The position numbers and the translations under genes are program-made. DNA of 9,457 bases, taken from assembly GCA_023393755.1 (NCBI GenBank), contig JAEXCA010000124.1:1-9457 (forward strand). Reading direction: 5' to 3'. The notes beneath the pieces are model-generated. The model did no database searches. It saw nothing but the letters and a program-made list of their open reading frames with translations, and was not told where the DNA came from. Of the stretch, positions 4,754-9,457 are shown one piece after another. Source of the stretch: Actinomycetes bacterium. GTDB taxonomy: Bacteria > Actinomycetota > Actinomycetes > Propionibacteriales > Propionibacteriaceae. How positions within the stretch are numbered: position 1 is the stretch's first letter; each line of letters starts with the position of its first letter.

Positions 4754-6373
4754 GTGGCCGTGTCAGAGCAGACCCAGCCAGGCAGACCAGCGCGGTCGGC
4801 GGAGGCCTGGAACTCGAAGACCTTCTCCTTCGGCTTCGTGCTGAAGCTGCTGCTGATGGCGCTGGTGGACGCCTTCGGCATCTACATCGTCATCGCCGCC
4901 TACACCAACCAGTCCTGGTGGATCCTGGGCGGGATGGTGGTGATCCTGCTGGCGGTCAACTACACCTACTTCACCAACCGCTTCACCCTGCCGGCGAAGT
5001 ACCTGCTGCCCGGCGTGATCTTCCTGCTGGTCTTCCAGGTCTTCGCGGTGTTCTTCAACGGCTACATCGCGTTCACCAACTACGGCGACGGCCACCGGCT
5101 CAGCTCACCGCAGGAGGCGGCGTCCTTCGCGCTGCTGCAGGACACCAAGTGCATCCCCAACGGCGCCTACTACCCGATGGCGGCCGTCCGGCAGGAGGGC
5201 GCGATCTTCATCGCGATCTCCAAGCCCGACAGCAGCGTCTGGGTGGGCAACGAGAGCAACCCGATGACCCACGTCCCGGGTGCGCAGGTGGGGCCCGGCG
5301 GCCAGATCGTGTCCGTCCCCGGCTACCAGATCGTGCCGCCGGCTGAGATCGGCCAGCAGCTGCAGGGGCTCAAGGCCCCCAGCGGTGACCAGCCCGGGCA
5401 GGTGATCCAGGCTGCCGGCGTGATGGCCTGCGACGCCGCGTCCACCCTGACCTGGGACGCCGCGACGCAGACCATCACCGACCAGACCACCGCGACCGTG
5501 TACCACGCGAGCGACCAGGGCTACTTCCTGGCCGACGGCGAGCAGGCGGGTACGCACCGCTTCCGGACCGGCTGGCAGGTGTTCGTCGGTGCCGACAACT
5601 TCACCAGTGCCTTCTTCTCCGACTCCGAGTACGGCAAGTACTTCCTGTCGGTGACCATCTGGACGTTCGCCTTCTCCTTCCTCTCGGTGGTCCTCACCTT
5701 CCTGTTCGGCACCTTCCTGGCGATCGTCCTGAACGACGAGCGGGTGAAGGGACGCAAGATCTACCGCACCCTGCTGCTGTTGCCCTACGCGTTCCCGTCC
5801 TTCCTGGGGGCGCTGGTCTGGCGCAACATGCTGAACGTCGACGGCTTCATCAACCAGGTGCTGCTCGGCGGGGTGGCGATCGACTGGCTGCAGACCCAGA
5901 CCGAGAGCGGCTACTGGCTGGCCCGGGGCGCGCTGCTGCTGGTGCAGCTGTGGCTCGGCTTCCCGTACATGTTCCTGATCTCGACCGGCGCGCTGCAGTC
6001 GCTGCCGGGCGACATCAAGGAGGCGGCGACGGTGGACGGCGCCAGCCCGGCCCGGATGTGGCTGCACGTCACCGGCCCGCTGCTGCTGATCGCGACCGCG
6101 CCGGTGCTGGTGGCGTCGTTCGCGTTCAACTTCAACAACTTCACCCTGATCTACATGCTGACCAAGGGTGGGCCGTCCTTCGGGGCGACCGAGCCGGTCG
6201 GCGCCACCGACATCCTGATCTCCATGGTCTACCGGATCTCCGGAGTCGGTGGCGGCGCCGCCCGGGCCGATCTCGGCCTCGCCGCGGCACTGTCGATCAT
6301 CATCTTCATCATCGTGGCCGTGATCGCCGTCCTTGGCTTCCGGCAGACCCGCAAGCTCGAGGAGATGGTCTAG
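4754..6373 (+). CDS. malF: Maltose/maltodextrin ABC transporter permease MalF
   Basis: A 539-residue membrane subunit that pairs with MalG to form the translocation path. Membrane segments by hydrophobicity: about 29-50, 55-73, 83-108, then a large polar loop about 111-290, then 297-326, 337-357, 388-412, 441-465 and 510-530. Three N-terminal helices followed by a loop of about 180 residues match E. coli MalF with its P2 domain, the part that contacts MalE. The loop contains only two Cys (133 and 226), which could form a disulphide. The EAA loop that docks on the ATPase is EAATVDGASPARMWLHVTGP (423-442). Other family marks are YLLPGVIF (83-90), FNGYIAFTNYG (101-111) and FVGADNFTSAF (277-287). 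GTG 4754 was chosen because AGAGGA lies 9 bases before it; GTG 4736 and GTG 4760 are alternatives with poorer signals. The stop codon abuts the malG ATG. Confidence 0.93.
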   Translation: MAVSEQTQPGRPARSAEAWNSKTFSFGFVLKLLLMALVDAFGIYIVIAAYTNQSWWILGGMVVILLAVNYTYFTNRFTLPAKYLLPGVIFLLVFQVFAVFFNGYIAFTNYGDGHRLSSPQEAASFALLQDTKCIPNGAYYPMAAVRQEGAIFIAISKPDSSVWVGNESNPMTHVPGAQVGPGGQIVSVPGYQIVPPAEIGQQLQGLKAPSGDQPGQVIQAAGVMACDAASTLTWDAATQTITDQTTATVYHASDQGYFLADGEQAGTHRFRTGWQVFVGADNFTSAFFSDSEYGKYFLSVTIWTFAFSFLSVVLTFLFGTFLAIVLNDERVKGRKIYRTLLLLPYAFPSFLGALVWRNMLNVDGFINQVLLGGVAIDWLQTQTESGYWLARGALLLVQLWLGFPYMFLISTGALQSLPGDIKEAATVDGASPARMWLHVTGPLLLIATAPVLVASFAFNFNNFTLIYMLTKGGPSFGATEPVGATDILISMVYRISGVGGGAARADLGLAAALSIIIFIIVAVIAVLGFRQTRKLEEMV

Positions 6374-7330
6374 ATGTCAGCCCAGACCCTGCCCGGCCGG
6401 GCGAGCGCCACCGCGGGCCCGAAGCAGAACCGGGCGAGCTTCGGACGGTGGTTCGGCAGCGTCGGCCTGCGCCACGTCGTCGGGCTGTTCGCCGTGCTGT
6501 TCGCGGCCTTCCCGATCGTCTACGTGATCTCGGCCTCGGTGTCGAGCCGGAACACCATGACGGACGCGAACAACCTGTTCGCCACCGTCACCGGGGACAA
6601 CTACGCCATGCTCGGCTGCAACCCCGACGTCGCGGCCGACGCGAACAAGTGCGCGAAGGTGCAGTACTTCTGGGACTGGTTCCTGAACTCGCTGGGGATC
6701 TCGCTGGTCACCGCGGTCGGCACCGTGATGATGGGCGCGGCCGCCGCGTACGCGTTCTCGCGGTTCCGGTTCACCGGCCGGCGGTTCGGCCTGAATGCGC
6801 TGCTGGTCATCCAGATGTTCCCGCAGATGCTGGCCTTCGTCGCGATCCTCATCCTGATGACCGCGCTGGGCGAGGTGGTGCCGATCCTGGGCACCGGCTC
6901 GACGGTGGCGCTGGTGGCGGTCTACCTGGGCGGTGCGCTGGGAGCCAACACCTTCCTGATGTACGGCTTCTTCAACTCGATCCCACCCTCGCTGGACGAG
7001 GCGGCCAAGATCGACGGAGCCACCCACGCCCAGACCTACTGGACGATCATCGTCCCGCTGGTGATCCCGATCCTGGCGGTGACCGCGCTGCTGAGCTTCA
7101 TCGGAACCTTCGGCGAGTACATGCTGGCCAGCGTGGTGCTGGGCAGCGGGTCGCAGTCGAGCTGGACCCTGCCGATGGGGCTGTACCTGCTGGTGGGCGA
7201 CAGCCGGGCACCGGAGTTGACGCTGTTCTCCGCCGGCGCGGCGATCGCGGCGCTGCCGGTGCTGCTGCTCTTCCTGTTCCTGCAGCGGTACATCGTCTCC
7301 GGGCTGACCGGCGGAGCGGTGAAGGGCTGA
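6374..7330 (+). CDS. malG: Maltose/maltodextrin ABC transporter permease MalG
   Basis: A 318-residue membrane subunit and partner of MalF. A hydrophilic N-terminus (1-30) precedes helices at about 33-54, 103-127, 138-163, 176-196, 225-247 and 284-305, the six-helix MalG layout. The EAA motif EAAKIDGATHAQTYWTIIVP (209-228) includes the conserved Gly and closing Pro. The ending LQRYIVSGLTGGAVKG (303-318) is characteristic of MalG-type permeases. The first external loop (about 55-100) is longer than a minimal one and has Cys82 and Cys93, a possible disulphide. ATG 6374 directly follows the malF TAG with no gap. GAGGAG (6359-6364) inside malF is the ribosome binding site, so the two are probably translationally coupled to give equal amounts. 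No ATPase gene follows in the operon. Confidence 0.93.
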   Translation: MSAQTLPGRASATAGPKQNRASFGRWFGSVGLRHVVGLFAVLFAAFPIVYVISASVSSRNTMTDANNLFATVTGDNYAMLGCNPDVAADANKCAKVQYFWDWFLNSLGISLVTAVGTVMMGAAAAYAFSRFRFTGRRFGLNALLVIQMFPQMLAFVAILILMTALGEVVPILGTGSTVALVAVYLGGALGANTFLMYGFFNSIPPSLDEAAKIDGATHAQTYWTIIVPLVIPILAVTALLSFIGTFGEYMLASVVLGSGSQSSWTLPMGLYLLVGDSRAPELTLFSAGAAIAALPVLLLFLFLQRYIVSGLTGGAVKG

Positions 7331-7390
7331 GCCCGGTCCGAACCCGACCAACGGGGCGCTGGGGCACCCTGTGCCGTCCCGTGCGCAACT

Positions 7391-7396
7391 AGGAGG
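7391..7396 (+). promoter_or_regulatory. Strong Shine-Dalgarno sequence close to the GH13 start
   Basis: AGGAGG is a full-strength ribosome binding site, but only three bases (AAC) separate it from ATG 7400, shorter than usual. No other in-frame start fits nearby and the protein begins normally, so ATG 7400 stands. The 69-base gap from malG shows no promoter; it contains only a weak 5-bp hairpin (GGCAC/GTGCC, 7363-7375). The gene is therefore probably cotranscribed with malEFG. Confidence 0.6.
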
Positions 7397-7399
7397 AAC

Positions 7400-9334
7400 A
7401 TGACCGCGCCGCACCTGCTGGGCCTGCCGCACCACGACGGTTCGAGCCTGTACGTCGACGGCCGGGAGTTCGCCCTCGGCGACGTCGTGCAGGTGCGCCT
7501 GCGGGTGCCGCGCGGGTTCGGCGAGACCGGCGTGCTGTTGCGGGTCTCCCGCGACGGCGACCCGTTGAAGCAGCCGGCCCGCCTGGTGCGGGCGGACGCC
7601 CACGAGCGGTGGTACGCGGCGGAGCTGGCGGTGGACAACCCGGTGGTCAGCTACCGCTGGCTGCTGCGGCGGGGGCACGACTACGTCTGGCTGACCAACC
7701 GCGGCCTGTTCGCCCGGGATGTCTCCGATGTCGGCGACTTCCGGGTGACGGTGTTCCCCGGTGCCCCGGCGTGGGCCAGGGACGCCATCGGCTACCAGAT
7801 CTTCCCGGACCGGTTCGCCCGGTCGGCGGGTGCCGACACCCGGCCAGCGCCGGAATGGGCCGCCCCGGCCGGCTGGGACGACGAGCCGGCGAGAAAGGGG
7901 GACGCCGCCGTCCGGCAGTTCTTCGGTGGCGACCTGGACGGGATCGCCCAGAAGCTGGACTATCTGCAGGCGCTGGGAGTCAACCTGCTCTACCTGACCC
8001 CGTTCTTCCCGGCGCGGAGCGCCCACCGCTACGACGCCGCCACCTTCGGCCAGGTCGACCCGGCACTGGGTGGGGACGAGGCGCTCGGCCGGCTCGTCCG
8101 GGCCGCCCACGAGCGTGGCATGCACCTGATCGGTGACCTGACCACTAACCACACCGGCGACCGGCACGAATGGTTCCGGGCCGCGCTGGCCGACCGGCGT
8201 TCGGTCGAGGGCGGGTTCTACTACTGGGCCGAGGACGCCCCGATCGACTTCGCCCGGTGGCAGCAGTCGCAGGCCGACCAGTGGGGCGGAAGCGTCCCGG
8301 CCGAGGTGGACGGCGTCCCGTTCGACTACGTCTCCTGGCTCGGGGTGGCGTCCCTGCCCAAGCTGAACTGGGGTTCGCCGGAGCTCTGGACCCGGATGGT
8401 CTCCGGCCCGGAGTCCGTGGTCGGCCGCTACCTGCGGGAACCCTTCGGGATGGACGGCTGGCGGATCGATGTCGCGCACATGACCGGACGGTATGCCGCC
8501 GACGACTACTACGCCGAGGTGGCGCGAGCCTGCCGGGCGACGGTCGACGAGGTCGGGGGCCTGCTGGTCGGCGAACACTTCTACGACCTGTACAACGACC
8601 AACTGGGCGACGGCTGGCAGTCGGTGATGAACTACCAGGCGTTCATCAAGCCGCTCTGGTCGTGGCTGACCAGGCCCGACACGGAGCTGGGCTTCGCCGA
8701 TCTGCCGCTGCCCATCCCGCGGCGTTCCGCGGAAGCCGTGGTGGCGACGATGCGGGACTTCGACGGTTCGGTGCCCTGGTCGGTCTTCACCCAGCAGTGG
8801 AACATGCTGGGTTCCCACGACACCGCCCGGATCGCCACCATCACCGACGACGAGCGGCTGGTGGAGGTGGGTGCGGCCTGGCTCTTCACCTATCCCGGCA
8901 TCCCCGCGATCTTCGCCGGCGACGAGGGCGGCGCGGTCGGCAGCAATGGTGAGCATTCCCGCAGCAGCATGCCGTGGGACCAGATCGCCGCCGGCGGTGG
9001 CCCGCGGTGGGACGCGTCCACCTTCGCGCGCTTCCGCGACCTGATCGCCCTGCGGCAGGGGAGCGGGGCGCTGAAGGACGGCGGCCTGCGCTGGGCGGTG
9101 GTCGCCGAGGACGCGGTCGCCTACCTTCGCGAGACCGCCGAGGAACTGCTGCTGGTGGTGCTGGCGCGGGCGCCGTGGCAGGGTACCCGGCTACCCGGTT
9201 GGTTGGTGGGGGAGAGGCATCCCGAGTTGCGGTACGGCGGCCGCGCAGCAGGTACTCCGGCGCTGACCGTCGACGGTGACCAGCTGGTGGTGTCCGGAGC
9301 GGGACCCGCGGTGGGCATCTGGCGGCTGCGCTAG
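7400..9334 (+). CDS. Cytoplasmic GH13 alpha-glucosidase of the neopullulanase/cyclomaltodextrinase subfamily (MalZ-like)
   Basis: A 644-residue alpha-amylase-family enzyme expected to cut imported maltodextrins to glucose, maltose or short products. It has no signal peptide. Residues 1 to about 120 form a beta-rich N-domain (CBM34-like). The barrel then starts with IGYQIFPDRFARS (130-142), the opening seen in cyclomaltodextrinases and MalZ. Catalytic regions: I, DLTTNH (246-251); V, LPKLN (319-323), close to the MPKLN signature of the neopullulanase subfamily; II, GWRID (353-357) with nucleophile Asp357; III, VGEH (390-393) with acid/base Glu392; IV, GSHD (471-474) with transition-state Asp474. 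The later motif is FAGDEGG (505-511), with a beta C-domain from about 565. All catalytic residues are intact. Last gene of the mal operon. Cyclomaltodextrinase, maltogenic amylase and maltodextrin glucosidase activities cannot be told apart from sequence alone. Confidence 0.92.
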   Translation: MTAPHLLGLPHHDGSSLYVDGREFALGDVVQVRLRVPRGFGETGVLLRVSRDGDPLKQPARLVRADAHERWYAAELAVDNPVVSYRWLLRRGHDYVWLTNRGLFARDVSDVGDFRVTVFPGAPAWARDAIGYQIFPDRFARSAGADTRPAPEWAAPAGWDDEPARKGDAAVRQFFGGDLDGIAQKLDYLQALGVNLLYLTPFFPARSAHRYDAATFGQVDPALGGDEALGRLVRAAHERGMHLIGDLTTNHTGDRHEWFRAALADRRSVEGGFYYWAEDAPIDFARWQQSQADQWGGSVPAEVDGVPFDYVSWLGVASLPKLNWGSPELWTRMVSGPESVVGRYLREPFGMDGWRIDVAHMTGRYAADDYYAEVARACRATVDEVGGLLVGEHFYDLYNDQLGDGWQSVMNYQAFIKPLWSWLTRPDTELGFADLPLPIPRRSAEAVVATMRDFDGSVPWSVFTQQWNMLGSHDTARIATITDDERLVEVGAAWLFTYPGIPAIFAGDEGGAVGSNGEHSRSSMPWDQIAAGGGPRWDASTFARFRDLIALRQGSGALKDGGLRWAVVAEDAVAYLRETAEELLLVVLARAPWQGTRLPGWLVGERHPELRYGGRAAGTPALTVDGDQLVVSGAGPAVGIWRLR

Positions 9335-9345
9335 ACGGTATGTCT

Positions 9346-9366
9346 TGACCCCGTCCTGAGGGGTTG
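9346..9366 (+). terminator. Possible terminator hairpin after the mal operon
   Basis: ACCCC (9348-9352) and GGGGT (9360-9364) pair around a GTCCTGA loop, and two G-U wobbles can extend the stem to 9346/9366. It starts 11 bases after the GH13 stop codon. The stem is short and no T-run follows, so a role in termination is plausible by position only. It may instead belong to the structured segment that follows. Confidence 0.35.
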
Positions 9367-9451
9367 TGGGCCGGGGCCTCGCTCATGCATCTTGCGTGGG
9401 TTGCTGGGCAGGTGGGCTGCCCGGCCTTTCCGACATACATGGGAGGCCCCG

Positions 9452-9457
9452 GTGTTT
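9452..9457 (+). CDS. Possible first two codons of the next gene
   Basis: GTG TTT follows GGGAGG with a 5-base spacer, a good Shine-Dalgarno arrangement, and runs off the right edge. Only two codons are visible, so neither the reading frame nor the product can be tested. Confidence 0.25.

Larger units (their letters stand above)
9335..9457 (+). other. Structured non-coding segment: leader of the next gene or end of a mobile element
   Basis: No coding frame is supported here. Two inverted repeats interlock in the order A-B-A'-B'. A is GTATGTC (9338-9344) with A' GACATAC (9432-9438). B is CCGGGGCCTC (9371-9380) with B' GAGGCCCCGG (9443-9452). Between them sits a perfect hairpin GGGCAG / CTGCCC (9406-9422, loop GTGGG). 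The B' arm covers a purine-rich GGGAGG (9441-9446), which stands 5 bases before a possible GTG start at 9452. B pairing with B' would hide that ribosome binding site. The pattern suits a regulatory leader, or the RNA-bearing non-coding end of an insertion sequence such as the IS110 family. I cannot choose between these from the visible bases. Confidence 0.4.

Noticed and set aside
7363..7375. GGCAC / GTGCC hairpin between malG and the GH13 gene
   Set aside because: A 5-bp stem with a 3-base loop and no T-run is too weak to call a terminator; the GH13 gene fits the operon.
6377..8956. 859-codon minus-strand open frame across malG and the GH13 gene
   Set aside because: Antisense shadow of two genes with clear family motifs; its translation is rich in Arg, Gly, Gln and His with no family features.
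1..9457. CRISPR arrays, tRNA or rRNA genes
   Set aside because: No regularly spaced direct repeats and no cloverleaf or conserved rRNA stretches were seen on either strand.

Overview
The window is very GC-rich DNA with short intergenic gaps, GTG as well as ATG starts, and TANNNT-type -10 boxes lying directly upstream of start codons. All of this fits a high-GC actinobacterium. The lipoprotein signal, the gene order and the lack of an ABC ATPase in the sugar operon agree with that. A Propionibacteriaceae-like host is a guess; the sequence does not settle the genus.

Layout. Positions 1-222 hold the 3' end of a plus-strand gene that resembles the C-terminus of TadE-like (Flp pilus neighbourhood) proteins. 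A PatB/MalY-type PLP-dependent C-S lyase (235-1359, minus) converges on it with only 12 bases between them. A 111-base divergent region (1360-1470) follows. In it both flanking genes have a -10-like box 6-7 bases from the start codon, so both may be leaderless. The rightward gene is yciO (1471-2091). A small hairpin lies between yciO and the convergent lacI-type regulator gene (2141-3196, minus).

The main unit is a maltodextrin uptake and breakdown locus. The LacI-family regulator is divergent from malE (3383-4657, lipoprotein sugar-binding protein), malF (4754-6373), malG (6374-7330) and a cytoplasmic GH13 enzyme of the neopullulanase subfamily (7400-9334). The lacI-malE intergenic region holds a cluster of palindromes, including a perfect 12-bp one and a TTACGTA core repeated exactly 20 bp apart. 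The cluster overlaps a plausible malE promoter. The expected scheme is that LacI represses in the absence of maltodextrin, MalE captures the oligosaccharide outside the membrane, MalFG moves it inward using an ATPase encoded elsewhere (MsiK/MalK type), and the GH13 enzyme cuts it in the cytoplasm. A perfect 12-bp inverted repeat between malE and malF probably sets the ratio of binding protein to permease.

The last 123 bases (9335-9457) are non-coding and unusually structured. They contain two interlocked inverted repeats and two local hairpins. They end in what looks like a ribosome binding site and GTG start that one repeat arm would mask. This could be a structured leader of the next gene, or the non-coding end of a mobile element. 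It is the least explained part of the window.
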